Source of the DNA: 39-52-133 sp035531075
GTDB taxonomy: Bacteria; Pseudomonadota; Gammaproteobacteria; Burkholderiales; Gallionellaceae
Direction of reading: 5' to 3'
Length of the DNA: 64,000 nucleotides
Assembly (NCBI GenBank): GCA_035531075.1
Contig: DATKTO010000018.1
Coordinates: 1-64,000, forward strand
Each line of letters opens with the position of its first letter. Positions within the stretch are counted from its first letter, which is position 1. A program made the translations under genes and the position numbers. The notes beneath the pieces are model-generated. The model saw nothing but the letters and a program-made list of their open reading frames with translations. It searched no databases and was not told the origin of the DNA. Below are positions 1 through 8,282 of this stretch, piece after piece.

Positions 1-14
1 CCTAGTATTTTTCT

Positions 15-39
15 GGTGTACCCATGGGTGTACCCATGG
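15..39. repeat. 12-bp tandem duplication with palindromic core
   Basis: The unit GGTGTACCCATG occurs twice in a row, followed by one more G. Positions 24-37 form an inverted repeat with arms ATGGGT and ACCCAT around GT. It lies downstream of the tRNA-Arg gene at the window edge. No function can be assigned, and chance or a local slippage duplication is possible. Confidence 0.5.
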
Positions 40-93
40 AGAGTAAAAATTAAAATGGGCTAGATCATTTCTGACCTAACCCATTGCTTATAC

Positions 94-170
94 TGGTGCG
101 CCCGGAGCGATTCGAACGCCCGACCCCTTGGTTCGTAGCCAAGTACTCTATCCATCTGAGCTACGGGCGC
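94..170 (-). tRNA. tRNA-Arg (anticodon ACG)
   Basis: On the minus strand the sequence folds as a complete cloverleaf: acceptor stem GCGCCCG/CGGGCGC, anticodon arm CTTGG-CTACGAA-CCAAG giving anticodon ACG, and T-loop TTCGAAT. The 3' CCA is encoded (94-96). It decodes CGU/CGC/CGA arginine codons after deamination of the wobble A. It lies 39 bp downstream of tRNA-Ser, in the same orientation, and both follow lysC, so co-transcription is likely. Confidence 0.96.
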
Positions 171-209
171 ATACAACTACTATTACAACTTAACTTCTAA
201 AACGTGACC

Positions 210-300
<91 letters not shown>

Positions 301-350
301 GAAAGAGCCGCGCATGTTACTGATTAACGACCATGCCGTCAAATGTTTTT

Positions 351-1583
351 TTATGCGTTTTCCTGATCCAGATCGAAAGCTTTGTGCAGCACACGCACAG
401 CCAGCTCCAAATATTTTTCGTCTATCACGACAGATATTTTGATTTCCGAAGTGGAAATCATCTGGATATTGATGCCCTCTTCTGCCAATGTCCTGAACAT
501 CTTGCTGGCGATGCCTACATGTGAGCGCATGCCGATACCCACCACCGATACCTTGGCGGTTTTGTTATCGCCGATTACTTCGCGTGCGCCGATGTGCTGC
601 TGCACTGTATTTTTCAACAGGTCCATCGCTTTGGCAAACTCGTTGCGATGCACGGTAAATGAAAAGTCGGTAGCGCCGCCCACGCCGACGTTCTGGATAA
701 TCATATCCACGTCGATATTGGCTTCGCTCACCGGGCCAAGAATCTGGTAGGCAATACCGGGCTTATCCGGTACGCCTATCACGGTAATTTTGGCCTCATC
801 GCGGTTGAAGGCTATGCCTGAAATAATCGCCTGTTCCATTGTATTATCTTCCTCAAACGTAATCAGTGTGCCCTCGCCCTCTTCCTCGAAGCTGGACAGC
901 ACGCGCAACTTAACTTTGTATTTTCCGGCAAATTCTACCGAGCGGATTTGCAGCACTTTGGAGCCCAGACTGGCCATCTCCATCATTTCTTCAAAGGTAA
1001 TGCTCTTCAGGCGACGCGCCTCGGGCACCATGCGCGGATCGGTGGTATACACCCCGTCCACATCGGTGTAAATCTGGCACTCGTCGGCTCGCAATGCTGC
1101 AGCAATTGCAACGCCTGTGGTATCCGAACCGCCGCGCCCCAAAGTGGTTATGTTACCAGCCTCGTCAATTCCCTGGAAACCGGCCACCACCAGCACGTAA
1201 TCGTTGGAGAGGTCGGCCCGTATGCTCTCCTCGTCGATGCTAAGGATGCGAGCCTTGGTGAAGGCGCTGTCGGTCAGGATTTTTACCTGGGCGCCGGTGT
1301 AACTTTTGGCTTTCAGCCCCTCGGCCATCAACGCCATGGACAGCAGGCCGATCGTGACTTGCTCGCCGGTGGATAAAATGACATCCATCTCGCGAACGTC
1401 CGGCTCCGCCTGAACCTCTTTGGCCAAGGCTACGAGACGGTTGGTCTCGCCGCTCATCGCGGAAACCACCACGACTACCTGATGCCCCTGCGCCTTGTAT
1501 TTTGCCACGCGCCGCGCAACGCTCTTGATGCGTTCCGGGCTGCCTACTGAAGTCCCACCATATTTTTGAACAATCAATGCCAC
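351..1583 (-). CDS. lysC: Aspartate kinase (lysine/threonine/methionine pathway)
   Basis: This 410-residue enzyme phosphorylates aspartate, the first step of the aspartate-family amino acid pathway. The N-terminal amino-acid-kinase domain opens with KYGGTSVG (residues 7-14) and contains the GRGGSDTT nucleotide/substrate segment. The C-terminal ~150 residues form tandem ACT domains that normally bind the feedback inhibitors lysine and threonine. The length fits the monofunctional LysC-alpha type, not the longer fusions with homoserine dehydrogenase. In enzymes of this type an internal start can give a separate beta subunit; this was not tested here. Two tRNA genes follow directly. No other gene of the pathway is adjacent. 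Confidence 0.96.
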   Translation of the reverse strand: MALIVQKYGGTSVGSPERIKSVARRVAKYKAQGHQVVVVVSAMSGETNRLVALAKEVQAEPDVREMDVILSTGEQVTIGLLSMALMAEGLKAKSYTGAQVKILTDSAFTKARILSIDEESIRADLSNDYVLVVAGFQGIDEAGNITTLGRGGSDTTGVAIAAALRADECQIYTDVDGVYTTDPRMVPEARRLKSITFEEMMEMASLGSKVLQIRSVEFAGKYKVKLRVLSSFEEEGEGTLITFEEDNTMEQAIISGIAFNRDEAKITVIGVPDKPGIAYQILGPVSEANIDVDMIIQNVGVGGATDFSFTVHRNEFAKAMDLLKNTVQQHIGAREVIGDNKTAKVSVVGIGMRSHVGIASKMFRTLAEEGINIQMISTSEIKISVVIDEKYLELAVRVLHKAFDLDQENA

Positions 1584-1787
1584 GATATGCCTGCCAGTGT
1601 TTTACAAAATGGGCAGCATTCTATCCTATATGGGGGGAAAATGAGAACACTACTTTGGTTTACAGATTTTTTCCCAGCAACAGAATTTCTGCCATCAAAC
1701 CTGGAATGGCAGGGATGAAGCCGGATTTTTATCGAGGGACGCGCATTAAGGTGCGCTCGATTTTTATTTACGCGACAAATTTCATGG

Positions 1788-3233
1788 CTACATCATCTGC
1801 TTATTCATTGTGGTTGCATAATATTGATAATTGCTTCTGCCCAATCCCTTGGCGTAATACATGGCGGTATCGGCATTTTTCAGCAACACTGTCACTTCAT
1901 CGCCATCATTGGGAGAAATACTGATGCCGACGCTGGTGGTTATATGCAATTCGTCATTGTCGAATAAAAATGGCTTCTCCAGCACCTTTACCATGCGTGC
2001 CGCAATTTTAGCCGGCACCTCGGTGTCGGCAAGATTGCGCAATATTGCAACAAACTCATCACCTCCAAGCCTGGACAAGGTGTCGCCTTCGCGCACGCAA
2101 TAGCTGAGACGCTCGGCAGCCTCCTTGAGCACATGATCGCCAGCAACATGGCCGTGCTTGTCATTGATATCCTTAAAGTGGTCCAGATCCAGGAAAAGCA
2201 CTGCAATCAAAGAGCCGCCGCGCTTGGACTGCGCCAGCGCATGCTGCAGCCTGTCATATAGCAGGCTCCGGTTAGCTAGCCCGGTTAGCTCATCGTAATA
2301 TGCCAATTCCTTCAGCCTTTGTTTCATCGCTTCCTGATTCGAAATATCTGAAAAAATGCCAATATAACAATCGACCTCACCGTCACTCTTTCTGATCACT
2401 TTTATGTTCGCCCACTCCTGATAAATCTCGCCATTCTTGCGTCTGTTCCAGATTTCGCCCTGCCAGCCATCATATTCTTTAAACGACGCGTTCATCTCCC
2501 GGTAAAACTCCTCATCATGATGGCCTGATTTCAGCTTTGACGGGGTATATCCGATGATTTCTTCACTTTCATATCCAGTAGACTTTAAAAATGCCGGGTT
2601 CACGGCAACAATCCGCTGCTGCGCATCGGTCAACATGATGCCTTCCTGGGTATTCTCCAGCACCTTGGAGGTCAGGCGCAGTTTAAGCTCGGCAATCCGG
2701 CGCTCTGTAACTTCGATGAATGCCATGCGGCAGGCATCAACATTTCCTTGCACAAATTGCGCAACTACCTTGGCTGTCTGTACCTTGACGGACTTCCCAT
2801 CCTGAAGCTCAAGTTCAAATTCAACGCTGGACTTACCTTCGCCAGAAATGCAGTCTTTCACATAAGACAAAAAATCACTGCGCTCATGCCGTGCAACAAA
2901 ATTTACAAAAGGCGTGCCCAACAAACTAAGCCTGTCCTTCCCCAGCAACATAGCGCCTGCCAAATTCAGTTCAAGGATGGAGCCATGGGAATCGAATGTA
3001 AAATAAGCAAGCGGGGCAAAATCATACATATCCGCATAACGGTCTCGCGTTTCCTCCAATTCAAGCTGAGTTTCCCGCAGCTCGCGGTTTTGCAGTTCAA
3101 TCTCCATTTGGTAAACCTGCAATTCATGCAACATGCGCATAAAAACAGTTTCACCCGCTCCCTCAATCTTTTCTCTCAAGATCTCTATCTCTTTAAACAG
3201 TCTCGAATCACTGAAGTTTGTATACTCATTCAT
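1788..3233 (-). CDS. Diguanylate cyclase with two PAS domains
   Basis: This protein would make cyclic di-GMP. From the chosen start it has 481 residues: a coiled-coil head (about 20-66), PAS domains at about 68-180 and 190-305, and a GGDEF domain at about 310-475. The active-site motif GGDEF is intact (390-394). An RxxD product-inhibition site (REGD, 381-384) lies five residues before it, so feedback-inhibited activity is expected. No membrane segment or signal peptide is visible, so it should be cytosolic. The start at 3233 is preferred over an ATG 11 codons upstream because GGGAG lies 7 nt before it. The head closely matches the histidine kinase at 9736-11298. It is the last gene of a minus-strand cluster. 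Confidence 0.9.
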   Translation of the reverse strand: MNEYTNFSDSRLFKEIEILREKIEGAGETVFMRMLHELQVYQMEIELQNRELRETQLELEETRDRYADMYDFAPLAYFTFDSHGSILELNLAGAMLLGKDRLSLLGTPFVNFVARHERSDFLSYVKDCISGEGKSSVEFELELQDGKSVKVQTAKVVAQFVQGNVDACRMAFIEVTERRIAELKLRLTSKVLENTQEGIMLTDAQQRIVAVNPAFLKSTGYESEEIIGYTPSKLKSGHHDEEFYREMNASFKEYDGWQGEIWNRRKNGEIYQEWANIKVIRKSDGEVDCYIGIFSDISNQEAMKQRLKELAYYDELTGLANRSLLYDRLQHALAQSKRGGSLIAVLFLDLDHFKDINDKHGHVAGDHVLKEAAERLSYCVREGDTLSRLGGDEFVAILRNLADTEVPAKIAARMVKVLEKPFLFDNDELHITTSVGISISPNDGDEVTVLLKNADTAMYYAKGLGRSNYQYYATTMNKQMM

Positions 3234-3262
3234 GCTATATCTCCCACGGACAGGAACTATCA

Positions 3263-3481
3263 TCACTTTGACCTCGATTTAGTATTAACGGGTTTTTTCG
3301 GTGTAACAATTTTTGGCTGAACAAGTGGAACTTCGAGCAGCTCCCAGCGAAAAGGTGACGAGATATGCTCCAAAACTCTTTCAACATCATCCGCATGAAC
3401 AGATTCCGCAGGTGGTGCCGGTGCATTCTTCTTGGGCAACACACGCACCCTGGAAGACTGTTTCTTTTTAATTTTTTCCAT
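3263..3481 (-). CDS. Small basic hypothetical protein
   Basis: A 72-residue protein rich in Lys, Arg and Pro, starting MEKIKKKQ and ending in another basic Pro/Lys stretch. The middle (about 20-50) is more mixed and could be the folded part. The start is chosen because AGGGAG lies 5-6 nt before the ATG; the frame also contains an in-frame upstream codon that lacks such a site. It ends 29 bp before the diguanylate cyclase and starts 37 bp after the SAP-type gene, consistent with an operon. I do not recognise a family. Expression is supported only by the ribosome site and its position. Confidence 0.55.
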   Translation of the reverse strand: MEKIKKKQSSRVRVLPKKNAPAPPAESVHADDVERVLEHISSPFRWELLEVPLVQPKIVTPKKPVNTKSRSK

Positions 3482-3518
3482 TCCGCACTCCCTGATATGA
3501 ACCTGCACCATCAACTAT

Positions 3519-3725
3519 CTAGCGCAGCCACACGGCTCTTAATTTTTGGCAACTGTCTCGCCATTCGCATACCTCATTGCAGGCATAGCGCTTATCAGTT
3601 GAAAAGCATGCCTCCTCGCCGCGCTGCTTCTGAATCGCCCGAATTAACATTTTTTGTGATGAATTATGACGATGCTGAGGCAGACCAATCTGGCTGGCCA
3701 ATTGCTGCAGGGCTTCTAGAGTCAT
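3519..3725 (-). CDS. Small SAP-like, Cys-rich protein (copy 1)
   Basis: A 68-residue protein with an N-terminal helix-loop-helix like a SAP nucleic-acid-binding motif (LEALQQLASQIGL, then KMLIRAIQKQRG) and a C-terminal cluster with four Cys: CF, YAC, CEWRDSC. The same architecture occurs at 7076-7273, with the shared core IRAIQ/IIHALQ, a Cys after the EG/GE turn, and C-x-WR-x-x-C. The Cys set may bind a metal. Similar short proteins are recalled from betaproteobacteria as SAP-domain or hypothetical proteins; their function is unknown. It sits between the BCAM0308-type gene and the small basic gene, transcribed with them. Confidence 0.7.
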   Translation of the reverse strand: MTLEALQQLASQIGLPQHRHNSSQKMLIRAIQKQRGEEACFSTDKRYACNEVCEWRDSCQKLRAVWLR

Positions 3726-3761
3726 TGTGTTATTCCTTTTATAAAATATTTTATAAATTAA

Positions 3762-4262
3762 TTAATGCACCCATTCAACACGCAACAAATTTTGTTCGGC
3801 GTTATAGTGGTAATCCAGTTTTCCCTGATAAGCATGATGCAATGCATCGCCTATGCTGCGGGCGAGGTGAATGTCCGTGGTAGTCACCAAAACCTCATCA
3901 CCCTTATCCTCGACATCCATGATGCGCTTTAAGGGATGATCGGCTCGTTCCCGCTTTTCCTCGTTATGCACGAGATTGACAATTTCCTCCCGGTGGCTCT
4001 GAAGAAAATCGCCCTTCAAGGTTACGTAACCTGCCGGATAGTGATCGTGTATTCGATGACAGGCAGGGCAAGTTTCAGCGTGCGCTCCGGCTGGAGTCTT
4101 AAGCCATTGCCAGCGCCCCTCATGGAATACAGCCTTGCAATGCGGGCAGACACTGGGTTCATGCAGCTTCCCCTTGGCCTTGTAAGCATCGTGCACCTGT
4201 TCCTGTAAAAGACGATCGTGGCGAATTGGATGAAAACCGGCTTGCAGATTTTTTGTGCTCAA
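3762..4262 (-). CDS. BCAM0308-family zinc-ribbon protein (TTG start)
   Basis: This 166-residue protein has two CxxC pairs, CPHC and CPAC, separated by about 25 residues around GRWQW, forming a probable zinc ribbon; the second half is an alpha/beta domain ending in RVEWVH. It matches my recollection of the BCAM0308 family, small conserved proteins of Proteobacteria sometimes compared with the RNA-export factor NMD3; the molecular role is not established. The start is set at TTG 4262 because TAGGAG lies 8 nt upstream, while the in-frame ATG at 4295 has no good site. It directly follows the HtrA-type protease gene (37 bp gap) and probably shares its transcript. Confidence 0.75.
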   Translation of the reverse strand: MSTKNLQAGFHPIRHDRLLQEQVHDAYKAKGKLHEPSVCPHCKAVFHEGRWQWLKTPAGAHAETCPACHRIHDHYPAGYVTLKGDFLQSHREEIVNLVHNEEKRERADHPLKRIMDVEDKGDEVLVTTTDIHLARSIGDALHHAYQGKLDYHYNAEQNLLRVEWVH

Positions 4263-4299
4263 GATATTTTCTCCTAACAAATAATTTATATTCATCGCT

Positions 4300-5769
4300 T
4301 TAAAATCTGAGTGGAATGAACATCATGCTGCCCCCGCGTTGCACCAGCACTGCAGCGCGTTTGCCGGCTCGGTCAAGTGCTTCACGCAGCTGTTTGATGC
4401 TGGAAACACGTTTGCTATTGATCGCTACGATCAAATCACCTGGCTGGATTCCTGATTTTTCAGCTATTCCATTGACAGCTTCTACAACGATGACTGCTTC
4501 GGTATTCACCATCCTCTTCTCTTCTCTGCTCAATTCACGCAATGTCATGCCCAATTGCTGAGGACTCTCCACCTTGCCTGATGGACGTTGAGCTGCACCG
4601 CTAGCCGCAGCATCGCCCAACACGACTGTTACCTCTTTTGTTGCACCTTCGCGCCACAGCTGAAGTCTTACCCGCGCACCTGGAGCAGCTTCGGATACAG
4701 CACGAACCAGATCACCCGAATTTGATATTTCTGTGCCGTTTAATTTCAGAATGATGTCACCTATCTTCAGATCTGCATGTTCCGCCGGTCCGTCCTTTTC
4801 GACTGAGGCGATCAGCACACCTGATGTTCTATCAAGACTGAAAGATTTTGCATGTTCAGCCGTCACGTCCTGAATTCTGACACCGAGCCAGCCGCGCTTG
4901 ACCGAGCCATGTTTCAGCAGATCGTCCTTAACCTTCATGGCCATATCAATAGGGATGGCAAACGACAATCCCATATAGCCACCACTGCGACTATAAATCT
5001 GGGAGTTAATCCCCACGACCTCGCCATTCAGGTTAAACAAAGGCCCCCCGGAATTACCCGGATTGACCGGCACATCAGTTTGAATGAAGGGAACCACATC
5101 CCCTTCAGGGAGACTACGTTCCTTGGCACTCACAATGCCCTGTGAAACCGAGTTGGTAAAACCAAAAGGTGATCCGATTGCAACGACCCATTCACCCACT
5201 TCAAGCCTGGAGGAGTCACCGATATTGACGACCGGAAGGCCGGTAGCGGAAATCTTGAGTAACGCAATATCGCTACGCTGATCCAATCCAACTACCTTCG
5301 CTTTAAACTCGCGCTTATCGGTCAGGCGCACGATAACTTCATCGGCATTCGCAACTACATGAGCGTTGCTCATGATGTATCCATCCTGGCTAATGATAAA
5401 ACCTGAACCAAGTGAATGCGTTTGATACTCCCGCTGCAATTGATCACCGGGGGCAAAGCGACGGAAAAACTCAAAGAAAGGATCGTCCGGCTCAATACCC
5501 GGAAAACCATGAAAAGGAATTGCTTCAACGCTGATTTTTTGCGTCGTGCTGATATTAACAACGGCAGGTCCTTCACGTTTGACCAATGCCGTAAAACTGG
5601 GCAATGAAACCAGTGGCGGCACACTGCTGGCCGCATTACCAGCAGCGTAACCTGAATTAAATGTGGGTACCGAGTTGGTTTGCTGGCTGCATCTCACCGA
5701 TGTCAACACGATGATCGACAAGAACAGCGTGAACATCACAATCCAACTCAATGAGCGCATTGTTTTCAC
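4300..5769 (-). CDS. HtrA/DegP-type periplasmic serine protease with two PDZ domains
   Basis: This 489-residue protein belongs to the Do/DegP/MucD family, which degrades or refolds misfolded envelope proteins. An N-terminal hydrophobic segment (about 8-26) acts as a signal or anchor; a Cys follows at 27 but the -1 residue is Arg, so it is not a lipobox. The catalytic triad is complete: His137 (SNAHVV), Asp167 (RSDIALL) and Ser240 (NPGNSGGPLF). Two PDZ domains occupy about 300-385 and 415-489. The Q-linker (EYQTHSLGSGF region) matches active family members. It lies in a stress cluster with Hsp20 and small Cys-rich proteins, which suggests envelope-stress control. degP, degQ or mucD cannot be told apart from sequence alone. 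Confidence 0.93.
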   Translation of the reverse strand: MKTMRSLSWIVMFTLFLSIIVLTSVRCSQQTNSVPTFNSGYAAGNAASSVPPLVSLPSFTALVKREGPAVVNISTTQKISVEAIPFHGFPGIEPDDPFFEFFRRFAPGDQLQREYQTHSLGSGFIISQDGYIMSNAHVVANADEVIVRLTDKREFKAKVVGLDQRSDIALLKISATGLPVVNIGDSSRLEVGEWVVAIGSPFGFTNSVSQGIVSAKERSLPEGDVVPFIQTDVPVNPGNSGGPLFNLNGEVVGINSQIYSRSGGYMGLSFAIPIDMAMKVKDDLLKHGSVKRGWLGVRIQDVTAEHAKSFSLDRTSGVLIASVEKDGPAEHADLKIGDIILKLNGTEISNSGDLVRAVSEAAPGARVRLQLWREGATKEVTVVLGDAAASGAAQRPSGKVESPQQLGMTLRELSREEKRMVNTEAVIVVEAVNGIAEKSGIQPGDLIVAINSKRVSSIKQLREALDRAGKRAAVLVQRGGSMMFIPLRF

Positions 5770-5846
5770 CTTTTCAGCTCTTCATCTTTCATGCTTCAAG
5801 CTGCAAGCAAACAATGCAGATTTCAATGGTGTTGAAATCCTCACTC

Positions 5847-6068
5847 TTAATCAGCCTTCTGAGATTTATATTGCGTCAATGACTCGTTCCTCCTCACCGG
5901 ATCTCCTGCCTTTCCGCGATTGCGAAAAAATCCGGCGTTTGCAGGGCCACCGAAAATATGGGTAAACTCGCGCTCCATTTCACCCAGGATATTGGCACTT
6001 TCGGCAGATACCGCTTTTATCATTGCCTGTTTTTTTTCGCGTTTTTTCTGATCAAGTTTCCAGTCCAT
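5847..6068 (-). CDS. Small charged hypothetical protein
   Basis: A 73-residue, strongly charged protein starting MDWKLDQKKREKKQ, with no signal peptide or membrane segment. A helical N-terminal half is followed by a Gly/Asn/Arg turn-rich middle (FGGPANAGFFRNRG). The start is set at the second in-frame ATG because GGAG lies 6 nt before it; an ATG four codons upstream overlaps that site. It is in line with the Hsp20 gene upstream and htrA downstream, so it is probably part of the stress cluster. No family recognised. Confidence 0.55.
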   Translation of the reverse strand: MDWKLDQKKREKKQAMIKAVSAESANILGEMEREFTHIFGGPANAGFFRNRGKAGDPVRRNESLTQYKSQKAD

Positions 6069-6130
6069 ATCAATCTCCATTCATACGATGTAAGGTTTTT
6101 AAAGAATTAATCTCATCAATATACAAGCGT

Positions 6131-6577
6131 TCAGGAAACAGTGATTTGTTGCCTGCTGGCGCCAGATTTCTTGGGTATTGTTACGTCAAGAAGTCCATCA
6201 ACATACTTGGCTTGCACCTTGTCCGAATCGACGTCACCTGCAAGGGTAAAGCTGCGCGAAACCTTTCCAAAATAGCGCTCACTGCGTATTACCTTTTCGC
6301 CTTTTTTCTCTTCTTTCTCCTTCTTGACTTCAGCACTGATAGAAACCACATTTCCATCGATTGATACATGAATATCGCTTTTATTCGCTCCTGGAATCTC
6401 TGCCTTGACCGAATAAGAGGTGTCCGCTTCAGATACATCGATTTTGATTTGAGGCTCACGCTCAAATTCGCGCATCAGCGGATGCATGGCAAAGCCCTTG
6501 AAAAAATCATTGACGTCCAGAAATGGATTAATGCGCCTGATATCATTGAATGGATCAAAACGAGTTATGTTTGCCAT
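6131..6577 (-). CDS. Hsp20/alpha-crystallin small heat-shock protein
   Basis: A 148-residue ATP-independent holdase chaperone. The alpha-crystallin domain (about 42-140) begins IKIDVSEAD and carries the AEIPGANKSDI strand and the family motif A-x-x-x-x-G-L-L (AKYVDGLLDVTIPK). The tail ends in QQITVS, whose I-x-V matches the tail anchor used for oligomer assembly. The N-terminus MANITRFDPFNDIRR is typical of class A proteins. It sits 55 bp downstream of the coiled-coil lipoprotein and upstream of htrA, consistent with a protein-quality-control cluster. No clear sigma-32 promoter was found in the short gap before it. Confidence 0.95.
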   Translation of the reverse strand: MANITRFDPFNDIRRINPFLDVNDFFKGFAMHPLMREFEREPQIKIDVSEADTSYSVKAEIPGANKSDIHVSIDGNVVSISAEVKKEKEEKKGEKVIRSERYFGKVSRSFTLAGDVDSDKVQAKYVDGLLDVTIPKKSGASRQQITVS

Positions 6578-6632
6578 ATTTATTCTCTCTTTCTTTATTG
6601 ATCATAATTACCCGCAGAACAACCACCCCACG

Positions 6633-7034
6633 TCAAATTGCCTCTTGCACAGACCGTCTGAGTCTCTCTATTGCCGCTGTGACCCCAGCTTTTAAATCCT
6701 TCCACTGTTCCCCGATTTCTGCTTTCAACCTGGCAAGCTGCCCTTCAACATCCTTCCGCTCCTGTTCCAGTAGCACGATCTGCTGATCCAGCTTCTGCTT
6801 CGCACTACCGGTCGCATCCACCGCCTTTGTCCTGATGTCATCCAACTTGGCACTTAATTCATCAATTTCCTTCTGCGCTTGCCGGACAAACTCTTCCCGT
6901 TCAATTCTGGATTGCTCTCCCGCGTCGATTTGATCGGCGGTGCCGACCTTGGGCAAAATCCTTTCTTCTTTTTTCTCGCAGCCTGAGCCTGCTAACATCA
7001 CCCCCAACATCAGCGCTAGCAGTAATTTATTCAT
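6633..7034 (-). CDS. Coiled-coil lipoprotein
   Basis: A 133-residue protein with a lipoprotein signal (LAGSGCEKK; Cys at residue 19) followed by a long charged helix (about 40-125) rich in Glu, Gln, Lys and Leu with heptad-like spacing, typical of a rod-like coiled coil. AGGAG lies 7 nt before the ATG. Envelope location is expected; Glu-Lys after the Cys rather than Asp at +2 favours outer-membrane sorting. It begins 41 bp after the SAP-type gene at 7076-7273. No enzyme motif. The role may be structural or sensory; family unknown. Confidence 0.7.
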   Translation of the reverse strand: MNKLLLALMLGVMLAGSGCEKKEERILPKVGTADQIDAGEQSRIEREEFVRQAQKEIDELSAKLDDIRTKAVDATGSAKQKLDQQIVLLEQERKDVEGQLARLKAEIGEQWKDLKAGVTAAIERLRRSVQEAI

Positions 7035-7075
7035 TCAAAATCTCCTGACATTTAATCACTTCAACGTACAACGCA

Positions 7076-7273
7076 TCATTTACGCCTGGATGCCTGAAAA
7101 CAATCTTCACGCCACAGGCAATCAGTTTGATCGCACACACCGGCATGGGCCGTGGCATAGCAATCAAAATTTCCCTCTTTCCGCTGAAGAGCATGAATAA
7201 TGTCAATTTTGGCCAAGCCGGCCGCATCTATTTTGTGGCTTTTAGCGACGGCTCTAACTTCATGCATATTCAT
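7076..7273 (-). CDS. Small SAP-like, Cys-rich protein (copy 2)
   Basis: A 65-residue paralogue of the protein at 3519-3725. The N-terminal half resembles a SAP helix-extended-helix (VRAVAKSHKIDAAGLAK, then IIHALQRKEGNFDC); the C-terminal half has Cys in NFDC, GVCDQ, TDC and DCF, around LWRED. The pattern C-x(4)-C-x-WR-x-x-C is shared with copy 1 apart from spacing. AGGAG lies 7 nt before the chosen ATG; an apparent longer frame upstream has no ribosome site. The four Cys suggest a small metal or redox site beside a nucleic-acid-binding motif, which is inference. It is the first gene of the htrA-hsp20 stress run, behind its own promoter candidate. Confidence 0.75.
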   Translation of the reverse strand: MNMHEVRAVAKSHKIDAAGLAKIDIIHALQRKEGNFDCYATAHAGVCDQTDCLWREDCFQASRRK

Positions 7274-7299
7274 TAAAAATCTCCTCAAATCTATTTGGT

Positions 7300-7328
7300 T
7301 ATAAAATATCGTACAAAAAAAGTCGCAA
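7300..7328 (-). promoter_or_regulatory. Sigma-70-like promoter candidate for the SAP-type/stress gene run
   Basis: Read on the minus strand, TTGCGA (7323-7328) and TTTATA (7300-7305) are separated by 17 nt, a good match to -35/-10 elements. The predicted start of transcription is near 7293, about 20 nt before the AUG at 7273. Confidence 0.45.
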
Positions 7329-7383
7329 TGAATAATAGAACCCCCATCCATACAAAAGAATAAGTAGATTGCTTAATTACGAC

Positions 7384-7398
7384 TAAGGAAAATCCTTA
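7384..7398. promoter_or_regulatory. Perfect palindrome TAAGGA-AAA-TCCTTA, operator candidate
   Basis: Six-bp arms are perfectly inverted around AAA, 55 bp upstream of the -35 candidate for the gene at 7273. A close variant occurs at 8773-8787 ahead of another gene of the cluster. The form resembles boxes bound by LuxR/NarL-class regulators such as RcsB; a NarL-class regulator is encoded at 9067-9717. The binding protein is inferred. Confidence 0.45.
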
Positions 7399-7632
7399 TT
7401 CTTGAATATTGGCAAACTGGGACGGGAACACCTGCTTCCGGGCGTGATCCCGGCAATAATTTCAATAAGTTAATTGAAGATTGATCAGGAACTAGTGATT
7501 TTGCCTATCGCAGATCTTAGGGAAAAGGCTGAGTACGAATGTTGCAATCAAGCGTTGTGTGTTGAATACTTCGTTCAGGCAGGCAACGTTGCATGCGCGC
7601 GATAAAAACAGGCTTTTCTTGGACCATGCAAA

Positions 7633-7661
7633 CAAAAAAGGCCGGAATATATCCGGCCTTT
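7633..7661 (-). terminator. Rho-independent terminator of the outer-membrane barrel gene
   Basis: On the minus strand a 10-bp stem AAAGGCCGGA/TCCGGCCTTT with a 5-nt loop is followed by a run of T. It lies 26 bp after the stop codon of the gene at 7687-8190. The rest of the gap 7399-7632 shows nothing I can name. Confidence 0.9.
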
Positions 7662-7686
7662 CTTAAGTCCAACTCGTTCAATCACA

Positions 7687-8190
7687 TTAGAATCTGAACA
7701 GCACCCCGATATTCGTATATCCAGAATCTTTGGTTGTAGTCTTTCCGACCCTGTAGCTATCATAACCCAGACGAAGTCCCACATTTCTGAGCAGATTGTA
7801 CTGGGCACCTATACCGTAGGTAACGTCATCCTTGGTTTCTGAAAAGGACGTATCTTCGACTTTTGTCGATGCATAGCCCAGCTTGGCAAACAAGGAAAAA
7901 CTATTAGTCAGTGGGAGGGAACCAACAACCCCAAGACTGGCAGCGTTACCTTTTATGGTTGCGCCTGCAACATTCGTATCCGCTTTTCCAAAATCAGTGT
8001 AGGCAAGTTCACCGGCAATATATTCATTGAATGAATAGCCACCGAAGATTGAAAATGCCGTTGATTCTTTGACACCGGAAAAGTCCATCTTGTTTTGGCC
8101 CGCATTTAAGCCAATATATGCTTCGGCTGCAATGGCAGGGGCTGCGATGCATGCTGACATTAAAACGGCAATTGCGATTTTTTTCATCAT
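7687..8190 (-). CDS. Outer-membrane beta-barrel protein (OmpA-like/opacity porin family)
   Basis: A 167-residue protein with a cleavable signal peptide (MMKKIAIAVLMSACIAAPAIAA) and about eight alternating amphipathic strands ending in the C-terminal signature GVLFRF, whose terminal Phe is the BAM-complex recognition residue. Phrases such as AYIGLNAGQNKMDF and RNVGLRLGYDSYRVG fit the small eight-stranded barrels. No peptidoglycan-binding domain is attached. AAGGAG lies just before the double ATG. It is bounded by its own terminator (7633-7661), so it is probably a single unit or the end of a short one. Function beyond an outer-membrane barrel is unknown. Confidence 0.85.
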   Translation of the reverse strand: MMKKIAIAVLMSACIAAPAIAAEAYIGLNAGQNKMDFSGVKESTAFSIFGGYSFNEYIAGELAYTDFGKADTNVAGATIKGNAASLGVVGSLPLTNSFSLFAKLGYASTKVEDTSFSETKDDVTYGIGAQYNLLRNVGLRLGYDSYRVGKTTTKDSGYTNIGVLFRF

Positions 8191-8282
8191 TACTCTCCTT
8201 TAAAAAATTAACATAATATATTCAAACTGTTGAATTTAACTTTATGAGACTGAACAGGTGCCAGAAACTGGCCTAAAGAAAA

